Assembly: GCF_028473605.1 (NCBI RefSeq)
Contig: NZ_CP097267.1
Span: 268,501-332,500, forward strand
Reading direction: 5' to 3'
From: Acidovorax sp. NCPPB 3576
GTDB lineage: Bacteria; Pseudomonadota; Gammaproteobacteria; Burkholderiales; Burkholderiaceae_C
DNA: 64,000 nucleotides
Shown one piece after another: positions 6,473 to 14,716 of the stretch (its first letter is position 1; each line of letters opens with the position of its first letter). The position numbers and the translations under genes are program-made. The notes beneath the pieces were generated by a model. That model ran no database searches, was not told the origin of the DNA, and was given only the letters and a program-made list of their open reading frames with translations.

Positions 6473-8228
6473 AACGAACGCGTCCGGTTCGACCACACCG
6501 ATCCGCCCGACACTTTCCCCTGAACCTCAGACGCCCCAGGCCCGCTCCTCGGGCGCCAGCATTTCCGGACGCCTTCAGCACGAGACGCTGACCGGCCGGC
6601 GAGGCCTGTCCCATGCGCATCCGCAGACGATGCCGCCGCGCCAGGCGCTTCAAGAAGGGGATTCCTTCTCCCTGCTGTCCAGTCCTACGCGTTCCGAATC
6701 CTTCCATACCCCTCTATCCGGAGGCAGCCGTCGCTGGGGTAGCAGCGAACCCGTTACTCCGAACGCCGGTGGTTTCGGTGAGGGAGTGGAGATGACCGAG
6801 GTTTCAAACGCCAATGCGTCGTTCTGGGCCATGGGCGAGATGCCGGCGCTGGAAGAGCTCGTTGATATCCCGCTGGACCGGTTCCTGCGCGCCAGTCGCC
6901 GGGTCGATATGCCAGAGCTGCAGGAACACGAGGAGCCGGCGGTGCCTGAGCCGCAGAGCTGGAACGCGATGCTGCGGCAATTGGGCATCGGCGCGATGGA
7001 AACCGGAGGGGCGGCCTTGCACCGGCTCGGGGAGGCGGCCACTGCGGCCCGCACCGCGGCCTCGGAGTCCACCACGGTACAGGCCGTGGGTTCGATGCTG
7101 CCCAGCCAGCGCATCATGGGCGCGGCATTCGGCCATGGCGTTCACCAGTTCGCCTCGGTCTTCGTGCCCACCTTTCTGCGCGAGATGATGGCGGAGTCCA
7201 TGAAGGTCGCGTTTCGCGCCACACCGCCCAACATGGTCCTGGGCATGCAGGTGGGCGTTGGGCTGCTCAACATCGGCATGGCCGTGATGCGGGAACGGCG
7301 CGAGGCACGCGATCCGGACACGGCCGCGCGGGGTTTTCATGCGATGACCGCGGCGCAATGGGCCGAATGCTCGGACGATCAGCGCGCGTCAATGCGCCAG
7401 ACGCAGCAGCGCATGTCGCGCATCGTGACGCTGGAGCAGATCGGTGCGTCCATGGCCTCAATCGGGCTGTCGCTGCATGGCACGCTCACCGGCAACGTGG
7501 GCATGGCCACCGATGTGCTTGCAGGGGACATCAAGACCGTTGCGTATTCCTTCGCACGCGACTTCATTCAGGCGTCCTTCAGCATGGTCGGCACGCAGGA
7601 GGAAACGTCCGGCGGCGTGAGCGGCAGCCACCTCAACTCGGCCAGCCTGTTCTATGGACTGGCCAACGTCGTGGGCAACAACGCGTGGTCCCAGCTTCCG
7701 ATTCTGGGAGGGGATACTGCCGCCGCCCGCGCCGTGCTGTTGGATGGGGCCAGCAGCAGTGGCGCCCGAAGCGATGCGTGGGGCGACATTGCAGGGGTGT
7801 CCGCCATCAAGGCCGCCATCAACTGGGCGGTGGAGACTGCGGACTGGATATCCGTCACCCAGCAGGAGGCGCTGCAGTCCGGTACGGTGCAGCAATGGAA
7901 TCCTCGCGTCACGGGAACGGACTATGGCCGGTTGCTGGACCAGACGCCTGCGCGCATCACCGCCATCTCGGCAGGGAATGCCGTCTTCAACATCCTCGGG
8001 AATGTGAACCGCGGGGGGACGCTAAGTCAGCAGGACTTGTTGAGCAATTCCCTCGCCGGCATGTTGGCGGGGTTGGGGTACGCGGCCATCGGAGGAAGCT
8101 GGCAGGCAGAGGGCGCGGTGCGTGCGGTCCGCCGGGAAGCCGAGGCCGAGGCTCGCAATGCCGGCGTTGCTCCCCAGGTCGGGTTGCGGCAGCGCCGGCC
8201 CCATCCGGAAGGCGACGCACAGGTCTGA
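6462..8228 (+). CDS. Candidate type III secreted effector, family not recognised
   Basis: A 588-residue protein with an effector-like build. The first ~110 residues are rich in Ser, Thr, Pro, Gly and Gln and look disordered, as secretion and chaperone-binding regions do. A charged linker follows (EMPALEELVDIPLDRFLRAS). A long Ala/Gly/Met-rich, mildly hydrophobic helical body (about 190-560) contains amphipathic segments such as MVLGMQVGVGLLNIGMAVM and SNSLAGMLAGLGYAAIGG, and the C-terminus is basic and polar. No catalytic motif (cysteine protease triad, acetyltransferase, E3, kinase) was found. The body could insert into or associate with host membranes. The start at 6462 follows GGAG. A longer frame from 6279 exists but lies inside the chaperone gene. 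HopD/XopB- or XopF-type families are possibilities to test, not calls. Confidence 0.6.
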   Translation: MLNKTNASGSTTPIRPTLSPEPQTPQARSSGASISGRLQHETLTGRRGLSHAHPQTMPPRQALQEGDSFSLLSSPTRSESFHTPLSGGSRRWGSSEPVTPNAGGFGEGVEMTEVSNANASFWAMGEMPALEELVDIPLDRFLRASRRVDMPELQEHEEPAVPEPQSWNAMLRQLGIGAMETGGAALHRLGEAATAARTAASESTTVQAVGSMLPSQRIMGAAFGHGVHQFASVFVPTFLREMMAESMKVAFRATPPNMVLGMQVGVGLLNIGMAVMRERREARDPDTAARGFHAMTAAQWAECSDDQRASMRQTQQRMSRIVTLEQIGASMASIGLSLHGTLTGNVGMATDVLAGDIKTVAYSFARDFIQASFSMVGTQEETSGGVSGSHLNSASLFYGLANVVGNNAWSQLPILGGDTAAARAVLLDGASSSGARSDAWGDIAGVSAIKAAINWAVETADWISVTQQEALQSGTVQQWNPRVTGTDYGRLLDQTPARITAISAGNAVFNILGNVNRGGTLSQQDLLSNSLAGMLAGLGYAAIGGSWQAEGAVRAVRREAEAEARNAGVAPQVGLRQRRPHPEGDAQV

Positions 8229-8233
8229 GGTTT

Positions 8234-8266
8234 CGATGCCCGGGCGGATGGACCGCCCGGGCATCG
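8234..8266 (+). terminator. Perfect 14-bp hairpin after the effector gene
   Basis: The arm CGATGCCCGGGCGG (8234-8247), loop ATGGA and arm CCGCCCGGGCATCG (8253-8266) begin six bases after the effector stop codon. The stem is strong and GC-rich but is not followed by a T tract, so it may be a weak or Rho-assisted terminator or a 3'-end stabiliser. Confidence 0.6.
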
Positions 8267-8380
8267 AGGGCGGCCCAAGGTCTGCCGCAGCGGGGAGTGG
8301 CCCTCTGCAACCCTGCCAGTGCAGACCTGGTCCCGCCACGGCGCGCAGCCCGGGGTCTGCCCGGAAGTGATGTCACCTCT

Positions 8381-8403
8381 TTTCAATTCATGCAAAATTG
8401 AAA
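8381..8403. promoter_or_regulatory. Inverted repeat TTTCAATT-N7-AATTGAAA upstream of pyk
   Basis: Perfect eight-base arms (8381-8388 and 8396-8403) with a seven-base centre CATGCAA. This AT-rich island stands in a GC-rich background between the effector hairpin and pyruvate kinase. The position fits an operator or part of the pyk promoter; the binding factor is unknown. Confidence 0.4.
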
Positions 8404-8437
8404 TCCGATGACATCCATGCAGAGAGACCGAACCGCC

Positions 8438-9874
8438 ATGCAGATCCGCCGCGCCACCAAGATCGTTGCCACCCTCGGGCCCGCTTCCAGCGACCCGCAA
8501 CTGCTGGAGCAGATGATCCGTGCGGGGGTCAATGTGGTGCGGCTGAACTTCAGCCACGGCAAGGCGCAGGACCACATCGACCGTGCCATCTCCGTGCGCG
8601 AGGCCGCGCAGCGTGCCGGCCGCGAAGTGGCCATCATGGCCGACCTGCAGGGCCCCAAGATCCGCGTGGGCAAGTTCGCCGAAGGCCGTGTGCAGTTGCA
8701 GCAGGGCCAGTCCTTCATCCTGGACGCATCGCGCACCGCGCTGGGCGACGACAACGGCGTGGGCCTGGACTACAAGGAACTGCCGCGCGATGTGAAGGCG
8801 GGCGACGTGCTGCTGCTCAACGACGGGCTCATCGTGATGGTGGTGAACGCCGTGCGCGGCGAAGAAGTGCATACCACCGTCAAGATCGGCGGCGAGCTGT
8901 CCAACAACAAGGGCATCAACAAGCAAGGCGGCGGACTCACCGCGCCGGCCCTCACCGCCAAGGACATGGAAGACATCCGCACCGCGATGAGCTTCCAGGC
9001 CGACTACGTGGCCGTGAGCTTTCCCAAGAACGCCACCGACATGGAAATGGCGCGCCAGCTGTGCAACGTGGCGGCGGCCGAGTACCGGCACAAGCCGGGC
9101 CTGATCGCCAAGATCGAGCGGGCCGAGGCCGTGCCCCGCCTGGAGGAGATCCTGCGCGTGTCCGACGGCATCATGGTGGCGCGGGGCGACCTCGCCGTGG
9201 AGGTGGGCAACGCGGCCGTTCCGGCGCTGCAAAAGAAGATGATCCGCATGGCGCGCGACATGGACAAGGTCGTCATCACCGCCACGCAGATGATGGAAAG
9301 CATGATCACCAACCCCGTGCCCACGCGCGCCGAGGTGAGCGACGTGGCCAACGCCGTGCTGGACGGCACCGACGCCGTGATGCTGAGCGCCGAGACCGCC
9401 GCAGGCAAGTACCCGCTCGAGACGGTCGAAGAAATGGCCAAGATCTGCGCCGCCGCCGAGGCCGCGGAAGACCCCGAGCGCGATTCCGACTTCACGGGCC
9501 AGACGCTGGGCCGCATCGACCAGTCCATCGCCATGGGCGCGCTTTTTACCGCCCACCACCTGGGTGCCAAGGCCATCGTGGCCATGACGGAGAGCGGCTC
9601 CACCGCGCTGTGGATGAGCCGCCACCGCATCCACATTCCCATCTACGCGCTCACCCCCAAGGTGGCCACGCAGCGCAAGATGGCGATGTACCGCAACGTG
9701 CGCCCGCTGCTCATGGACACCAGCGCCGACCGCGACACCGCGCTGGAGCAGGCCGAGGGCCACCTCAAGAGCCGCAACATCGTGCAGCAGGGTGACCTGT
9801 ACGCGATCACGTGCGGCGAGCCGATGGGCGCGCCGGGCGGAACCAATATGCTGAAGATCTGCCGCGCCAGCTGA
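8438..9874 (+). CDS. pyk: Pyruvate kinase
   Basis: Catalyses phosphoenolpyruvate + ADP to pyruvate + ATP, the last step of glycolysis. The family pattern is clear: RRATKIVATLGPASSD at the N-terminus, VRLNFSHGKAQDH, MADLQGPKIRVG, the active-site region GLIAKIERAEAVPRLEEI with DGIMVARGDLAVE, and TATQMMESMI. A C-terminal allosteric domain includes TESGSTALWMSRHRIHIP. From the ATG at 8438 it is 478 residues, typical for type II enzymes; in-frame ATGs at 8408 and 8417 would add a short tail. Its 3' end overlaps the convergent PAP2 gene by 68 bases. Confidence 0.95.
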   Translation: MQIRRATKIVATLGPASSDPQLLEQMIRAGVNVVRLNFSHGKAQDHIDRAISVREAAQRAGREVAIMADLQGPKIRVGKFAEGRVQLQQGQSFILDASRTALGDDNGVGLDYKELPRDVKAGDVLLLNDGLIVMVVNAVRGEEVHTTVKIGGELSNNKGINKQGGGLTAPALTAKDMEDIRTAMSFQADYVAVSFPKNATDMEMARQLCNVAAAEYRHKPGLIAKIERAEAVPRLEEILRVSDGIMVARGDLAVEVGNAAVPALQKKMIRMARDMDKVVITATQMMESMITNPVPTRAEVSDVANAVLDGTDAVMLSAETAAGKYPLETVEEMAKICAAAEAAEDPERDSDFTGQTLGRIDQSIAMGALFTAHHLGAKAIVAMTESGSTALWMSRHRIHIPIYALTPKVATQRKMAMYRNVRPLLMDTSADRDTALEQAEGHLKSRNIVQQGDLYAITCGEPMGAPGGTNMLKICRAS

Positions 9875-10394
9875 GCGCGTGCCGCAGCAGGGCCTTGGCG
9901 GCCAGGGCACTCGCGCAGCCGGTCAGGGCCCCCGCCAGCACGTCCGCGGGAAAGTGCACGCCCAGGCAGACACGGCTCCACGCCACGGCCGCCGCCAGTC
10001 CGAAGGCCAGCCATTTCCAGGGCGCGCGGCGCCGATGCAGCCCCAGCGCCAGTCCCTGGGCCAGCGCGAACGCGCCGGTGGCATGCATGCTGGGAAAGCC
10101 CGCGCGAACACCGTGCTCGATCCATTGAACGCCGAGGCCCAGTTGAGCGGGGCGGGGCCTCGGAACCCATGCGCGTATGCCGCGCGCGGCGCACCAGGCG
10201 ATCACCAGTGCCGCCAGGCCCAGCATGAGGGCCTGGCGCAGCCGGGGGCTGCCGCAGCCCAGTCCTGCGGCCACCAGCAGCCCCGCGAGGATGGGGAAAC
10301 CCTGCGACAGCCAGCGCGCGGCGGTCACGATGCCCGCCGGGGTCGCAGCCGTGGCGTTCATGGCCGTGAAAAGGGCGAGGTCAACGGACAGCAT
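9807..10394 (-). CDS. PAP2-family membrane phosphatase
   Basis: An integral membrane phosphatase of the PAP2/undecaprenyl-pyrophosphatase superfamily, 195 residues, with about five or six hydrophobic segments. The three superfamily motifs are readable: a basic segment ending in RPRP (RAWVPRPRP), FPSMHATGAF, and SRVCLGVHFPADVLAG with catalytic His and Asp. Substrates could be isoprenyl or lipid phosphates at the inner-membrane periplasmic face. It overlaps the upstream PAP2 gene by 14 bases and so is in one operon with it. The C-terminal tail (about 30 basic residues) overlaps the convergent pyk gene on the opposite strand. Confidence 0.85.
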   Translation of the reverse strand: MLSVDLALFTAMNATAATPAGIVTAARWLSQGFPILAGLLVAAGLGCGSPRLRQALMLGLAALVIAWCAARGIRAWVPRPRPAQLGLGVQWIEHGVRAGFPSMHATGAFALAQGLALGLHRRRAPWKWLAFGLAAAVAWSRVCLGVHFPADVLAGALTGCASALAAKALLRHALSWRGRSSAYWFRPARPSARRT

Positions 10395-11142
10395 GGGTGT
10401 CGGCCTCGGCGGTCAGGTGGCTGTCCATTTCCGGGAAGTGCCGGTGCATCCACTGTCCCCCGAGGTCGCACAGCCAGCCCGTCATCCAGCAGAACCAGCC
10501 GGTCCACAGCGTGTGGCTGGTGAAGTGGGCGCCCCGTGCCTGCTGCGCCAGTCCCAGGACCACGCCGGCGACCAGCGCGCCGGCCAGCCACCAGCGCGCG
10601 GCGCGTGGCGCTTTGTGGCGCAATGCGAAATAGCCGCCGAGGAACGCGAAGCCGGCCGAGGCATGCCCTGCGGGAAAGCAGTGGCCGCCGCCGCCGTCCA
10701 TCACGCCCAGGGCCCAATGCGAGGCGTAGCGTGCCACGCCGCCGAATTCCACCAGGTCCCATGGGCAACTGGTGGTGCTGCTCTGCTTGAGCAGGGCAAT
10801 CACCCCCAGCGACAGCAGGGCGCTGATCGCCATTTGCACCCGCTCGCCGTGGGCCAGGCGGCGCAGCACGCCCACCGGCCACCACACGCCGACAGCGAGC
10901 ACCAGCACCAGCACCCAGCCCAGCCGCCGCGCGCCTTCATGCAGCACGTGCACGAAGAGCCAATGGTCGCGCAGTGGAAAGCCCTGGGCCGAGCCGAACA
11001 CCCGGGCCAGATCGAGGTCCAGGCCCCAGGCGTCCCAGGCGATGAGCGCCGCCAGGACGACCAGTGCCCAGGCCAGCGGTGGAAGCGAAGGGGAGGATCG
11101 GGACGCGGCAGGCGCGGCGCCAGGGGAGTAGGAAGTCGGCAT
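10381..11142 (-). CDS. PAP2-family membrane phosphatase, lipid-phosphatase-like
   Basis: A 253-residue polytopic protein with PAP2 motifs: LLKQSSTTSCPWD (motif 1 region), HCFPAGHASAGFAF (motif 2) and ARGAHFTSHTLWTGW (motif 3, where the usual Asp of the Sx5Hx3D pattern appears as His/Trp). This version of motif 3 is familiar from lipid A or phosphatidylglycerophosphate phosphatase-like proteins. It heads a two-gene operon reading away from the response regulator, with a PmrA-like direct repeat 25-41 bases upstream of its start. Together with that two-component system it probably remodels envelope lipids or recycles carrier lipid; the exact substrate is not determinable. Confidence 0.82.
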   Translation of the reverse strand: MPTSYSPGAAPAASRSSPSLPPLAWALVVLAALIAWDAWGLDLDLARVFGSAQGFPLRDHWLFVHVLHEGARRLGWVLVLVLAVGVWWPVGVLRRLAHGERVQMAISALLSLGVIALLKQSSTTSCPWDLVEFGGVARYASHWALGVMDGGGGHCFPAGHASAGFAFLGGYFALRHKAPRAARWWLAGALVAGVVLGLAQQARGAHFTSHTLWTGWFCWMTGWLCDLGGQWMHRHFPEMDSHLTAEADTHAVR

Positions 11143-11166
11143 GGGGGCGGACGATAGGCAGCCGCT

Positions 11167-11183
11167 CTTAACGCCGTCTTAAC
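11167..11183. promoter_or_regulatory. PmrA-like direct repeat CTTAAC-GCCGT-CTTAAC
   Basis: Two identical CTTAAC hexamers (11167-11172, 11178-11183) separated by exactly five bases give the 11-base phasing typical of OmpR-family response-regulator boxes. They closely resemble the PmrA box YTTAAK-N5-YTTAAK, differing in the last base. The repeat lies in the 117-base gap between the PAP2 operon and the response regulator gene, so it may control both directions. Confidence 0.6.
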
Positions 11184-11259
11184 GTTTGTGCCTGCCATCT
11201 TGTCGGTCCGCCGGACGGGCGGGCTCTGGCGACTCCGCATCGCGGTGACAATCGCCCCC

Positions 11260-11961
11260 ATGCGAATCCTCGTGGTCGAAGACGATGCCGGCATTGCCGA
11301 TGGCCTGCGCACCAACCTGCAGCAGCGCGGCTATGCAGTGGACGTGTGTTCCAGCGTGGCGACTGCCTGGAGCGCGCTGCGCATGGAGCGTTTCGATGCC
11401 GTGCTGCTGGATCTGGGCCTGCCCGATGGCGATGGCGCCCAGTTGCTGCGCCGGCTGCGCCATAGTCCTGCCGGGGCCCCCGCCGTGGCTGCGTTGCCCG
11501 ACCCCGCCACGCCGGTGCTGATCCTCACCGCCCGGGACCAGGTCCACCAGCGCATCGCGGGGCTGGACGAAGGGGCCGACGACTACCTGGCCAAGCCGTT
11601 CGATGTGGACGAGCTGGAGGCCCGCCTGCGGGCTTTGCTGCGACGGGCCGCGGGCCGGGCATCGCCCACCATCCGCCATGGCGACCTGGAGGTGGACCCC
11701 GCCGCGCGCACCGTGCGCCAGGCCGGCCAGCAGGTGGACATGTCCCCGCGCGAGTTCTCGGTGCTGCTGGTGCTGCTGGAGTCGCGCGGCCGGGTGCTGT
11801 CGCGCCAGCAGATCGAGGAAAGCCTCTACAACTGGCAAAGCGCCGTGGAGAGCAATGCGGTGGAAGTGCACATCCACCACCTGCGCCGCAAGCTCGGCAG
11901 CGGGCGCATCCAGACCATGCGCGGCGTGGGCTACTTCATGCCCCTGGAGGATGCGCCATGA
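11260..11961 (+). CDS. OmpR/PmrA-type DNA-binding response regulator
   Basis: A 233-residue two-domain regulator. The receiver domain has MRILVVEDDAGIADGL, the phospho-accepting Asp in LLDLGLPDGDG, Thr/Ala in ILTARD and the invariant Lys in YLAKPFD. The winged-helix output domain (about residues 135-230) ends in the recognition-helix region SNAVEVHIHHLRRKLGSGRIQTMRGVGYF. A stretch with extra Pro and Ala (SPAGAPAVAALPDPATP) lengthens one receiver loop. The ATG at 11260 gives the canonical start; the frame extends upstream without a plausible protein. It overlaps the sensor gene by ATGA. The CTTAAC repeat upstream suggests autoregulation and control of the PAP2 operon. Confidence 0.92.
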   Translation: MRILVVEDDAGIADGLRTNLQQRGYAVDVCSSVATAWSALRMERFDAVLLDLGLPDGDGAQLLRRLRHSPAGAPAVAALPDPATPVLILTARDQVHQRIAGLDEGADDYLAKPFDVDELEARLRALLRRAAGRASPTIRHGDLEVDPAARTVRQAGQQVDMSPREFSVLLVLLESRGRVLSRQQIEESLYNWQSAVESNAVEVHIHHLRRKLGSGRIQTMRGVGYFMPLEDAP

Positions 11962-13379
11962 GCCGCGTGCTGCCGACCCATTCGCCGACCCATCAGCCGG
12001 ACCCCACGCCCGCACCCGCTGCAGCGCCATTGGCGCGGCGCAGCTCGCTCATGCGGCGCCTGCTGCTGTGGACGCTGGGCGCGCTGGTGGTCGTGTGGGG
12101 CACCTTCGTCGGGCTGGGCTACCAGACCGGGGTGCACGAGGCCGACGAACTCACCGACGGGCACCTGGCCAGCGTCGCCGCGCTGCTGCTCAATCTGCGC
12201 GCCTCCGACGGGGTCGAGCCGTCCCTGGCCACGCAGCGCGCGCCCACCCCCTGGCTCAAGGCGCACGACTACCAGCAATCGCTCAGCGTGGTGCTTTGGG
12301 GTGCGAACGGCCAGTTGCTGTCGCGCACGGGCAGCGCGCCGCTGCCGGCCTTTGACCTGCCGGACGGCTTCGCCGACCTGGAGCTGGGCGAGCCGCCCGT
12401 GTCCTGGCGCGGGTTCTCGCAATGGGATGCGGCCCACGACCGCAAGATCATGGTGCTGCTCAACCTGGACGAGCGCGACGACCTGGCCGACGACATCGCG
12501 GGCCAGATCATCGAGCCCGGGCTGTGGCTGCTGCCGGTGGTGGCGCTGGCGCTGGGCCTGGCGGTGCGGCGCGGGCTGCGGCCGCTGTATTCGCTGTCGG
12601 ACGCGGTGGCCCGGCTGGACGTGGTGCGCGCCGAGCGGCTGGACGCCGGCAACGCCCCGCGCGAGCTCGATCCGATGGTGGTGTCGATCAATACCCTGCT
12701 GGACCGCCAGCAGGCGGCGCTGGCGCGCGAGCGGCGGCTGGCCAACGAGGTGGCGCACGAATTGCGCACGCCGCTGTCGTCCATCGTGCTGCAGGCGCGC
12801 GCGCTGGACGGCGGGCTGCCCGAGCAGGAGCAGGCCCAGGCGCTGGCCCGCATCGGGCAGGATGCGCTGCGCGCCGGGCATGTGCTCAACCAGTTGCTGG
12901 CCCTGGCGCGCGCCAGCCGCACCCAGTTGCACGAGGCGGCCTCGCCCGTCGATCTGGCCGAACTGGCGCGCCGCGTGAGCGCCGACTACGCCCAGGCCGC
13001 TTGGGCGCGTGAGGGCAGCATTGCCGTCGCCGCGCCCGGCGCCCTGGTCTGGCACGGCAATGCGGTGCTGCTGGAGATCGCCCTGCGCAACCTGCTGGAA
13101 AACGCCCTCAAGCACACGCCGCACGGCACCCGCATCGAGGTGCAGCTGGGGCAGGCCGAGCAGGGCGGGCCCTGGCTGCAGGTGGTGGACGACGGCGCCC
13201 GGGACCACGCCCAGGGGGCCGCACGCGCGCCGGTGGACAGCCTGCACCTGGGGCACGAGATCGTCGCGCGCGTGGCCGAGGCGCACGGCGCGCGCTTTGC
13301 CGCCGCCGCTGCGTCGCCGCCCTTCACCACCTGCTACCGTCTGGAATTCGGGGATTCCCAAGCGGGGCCGACCGGATAA
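11958..13379 (+). CDS. Sensor histidine kinase, partner of the preceding regulator
   Basis: A 473-residue inner-membrane kinase of the QseC/TctE type. The first membrane helix is near residues 35-57 ([20 protein letters not shown]), a periplasmic sensor of ~120 residues follows, then a second helix near 178-197 ([17 protein letters not shown]) and a HAMP-like linker. The dimerisation helix carries the phospho-accepting His in [12 protein letters not shown], and the N box is [10 protein letters not shown]. The remaining ATP-binding motifs are atypical: the G1 region reads VVDDGARDH instead of DxGxG, no F box is seen, and G2 is SLHLGHEIV. Kinase activity may be altered or lost, with phosphatase or dimer function retained. 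Ligand unknown. Confidence 0.88.
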   Translation: MSRVLPTHSPTHQPDPTPAPAAAPLARRSSLMRRLLLWTLGALVVVWGTFVGLGYQTGVHEADELTDGHLASVAALLLNLRASDGVEPSLATQRAPTPWLKAHDYQQSLSVVLWGANGQLLSRTGSAPLPAFDLPDGFADLELGEPPVSWRGFSQWDAAHDRKIMVLLNLDERDDLADDIAGQIIEPGLWLLPVVALALGLAVRRGLRPLYSLSDAVARLDVVRAERLDAGNAPRELDPMVVSINTLLDRQQAALARERRLANEVAHELRTPLSSIVLQARALDGGLPEQEQAQALARIGQDALRAGHVLNQLLALARASRTQLHEAASPVDLAELARRVSADYAQAAWAREGSIAVAAPGALVWHGNAVLLEIALRNLLENALKHTPHGTRIEVQLGQAEQGGPWLQVVDDGARDHAQGAARAPVDSLHLGHEIVARVAEAHGARFAAAAASPPFTTCYRLEFGDSQAGPTG

Positions 13380-13480
13380 AATCGCCGGTTACGAAGCGGT
13401 TACCGCCGCGACCGCCGGCCTTTTTTCCAGAGGCCTTCGGCTTTGCCCACTTCCCCACCATTGAAGAACGGACCCATCCC

Positions 13481-14545
13481 ATGCCTCTCGTCTCGATGCG
13501 CGAACTGCTCGACCATGCCGCCGAAAACCGCTACGGCATTCCCGCTTTCAACGTGAACAACCTGGAACAGGTCCAGGCTGTCATGGCCGCCGCCGACGAG
13601 ACGGGCGCCCCGGTCATCCTGCAGGCCAGCGCCGGTGCCCGCAAGTATGCGGGCGAGGCTTTCATCAAGCACCTGATCCAGGCGGCCGTCGAGGCCTACC
13701 CCCACATCCCGCTGGTCATGCACCAGGACCACGGCCAGAACCCCGCCGTGTGCCAGGGCGCGATCGACCTGGGCTTTTCGTCCGTCATGATGGACGGCTC
13801 GCTCGAGGCCGACGGCAAGACCATCGCCAGCTACGAATACAACGTGGATGTGACGCGCAAGGTCGTGGACATGGCGCACAAGGTCGGCGTCACGGTCGAG
13901 GGCGAACTGGGCTGCCTGGGCTCGCTGGAGACCATGAAGGGCGACAAGGAAGACGGCCACGGCACCGACGCCACCATGACGCGCGAGCAGCTGCTGACCG
14001 ATCCCGAGCAGGCCGCCGACTTCGTCAAGCGCACCCAGCTCGATGCGCTGGCCATCGCCATCGGCACCAGCCATGGCGCCTACAAGTTCACGCGCAAGCC
14101 CACAGGCGACATCCTGGCCATCGACCGCATCCAGGAAATCCACCGCCGCATCCCCAACACCCACCTGGTGATGCACGGCAGCTCCAGCGTGCCGCAGGAA
14201 CTGCTGGAGATCATTCGCCAGTACGGCGGCAACATGAAGGAAACCTACGGCGTGCCCGTCGAGGAAATCCAGAAGGCCATCCAGATCGGCGTGCGCAAGA
14301 TCAACATCGACACCGACATCCGCCTGGCCATGACCGGCGCGGTGCGCAAGTTTCTGGCCGAGAACCCCGAAAAGTTCGACGCCCGCGAATGGCTCAAGCC
14401 TGCGCGCGAGGCCGCCAAGGCCATCTGCAAGCAGCGCTACATCGAGTTCGGCTGCGAAGGCCAGGCGCCCAAGATCAAGGGCCACAGCCTGCAGGTCGTG
14501 GCCGGCCAGTACGCCGCGGGCGCGCTGGCCCAGGTGGTGAACTGA
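13481..14545 (+). CDS. fba: Class II fructose-bisphosphate aldolase
   Basis: A zinc-dependent aldolase that cleaves or forms fructose 1,6-bisphosphate in glycolysis/gluconeogenesis (Calvin-cycle-type subfamily, about 350 residues; here 354). Visible features: [16 protein letters not shown], the metal/catalytic segment [19 protein letters not shown] followed by [25 protein letters not shown] and the glycine-rich phosphate site [12 protein letters not shown] with [22 protein letters not shown] hexamer at 13377-13382 (overlapping the end of the kinase gene) is a possible -10 for a separate promoter. Together with pyk and tkt it supplies central carbon enzymes, though the genes are not in one operon. 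Confidence 0.96.
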   Translation: MPLVSMRELLDHAAENRYGIPAFNVNNLEQVQAVMAAADETGAPVILQASAGARKYAGEAFIKHLIQAAVEAYPHIPLVMHQDHGQNPAVCQGAIDLGFSSVMMDGSLEADGKTIASYEYNVDVTRKVVDMAHKVGVTVEGELGCLGSLETMKGDKEDGHGTDATMTREQLLTDPEQAADFVKRTQLDALAIAIGTSHGAYKFTRKPTGDILAIDRIQEIHRRIPNTHLVMHGSSSVPQELLEIIRQYGGNMKETYGVPVEEIQKAIQIGVRKINIDTDIRLAMTGAVRKFLAENPEKFDAREWLKPAREAAKAICKQRYIEFGCEGQAPKIKGHSLQVVAGQYAAGALAQVVN

Positions 14546-14588
14546 CCCCTGCGGTTGCGTGGGGCGCTCGCGCCTCCCGCACGCCATA

Positions 14589-14620
14589 GGCCCGGCGGCA
14601 TTGCGGTGCGCCGGGCCTTC
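14589..14620 (+). terminator. Hairpin terminator between fba and pntAA
   Basis: GGCCCGGCG (14589-14597), an 11-base loop and CGCCGGGCC (14609-14617) make a perfect nine-base stem followed by only TTC. The location 44 bases after the fba stop fits a terminator with a weak U tract. Confidence 0.5.
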
Positions 14621-14716
14621 GCCATTGGGGCATGCCGGTGCAGCCAGGCGCATCGGGTAAGCTCAGGCCCAGTGAGCGGAGATCGCCGTGCACACGCCAG
14701 CCGGGAGACAGACAAC

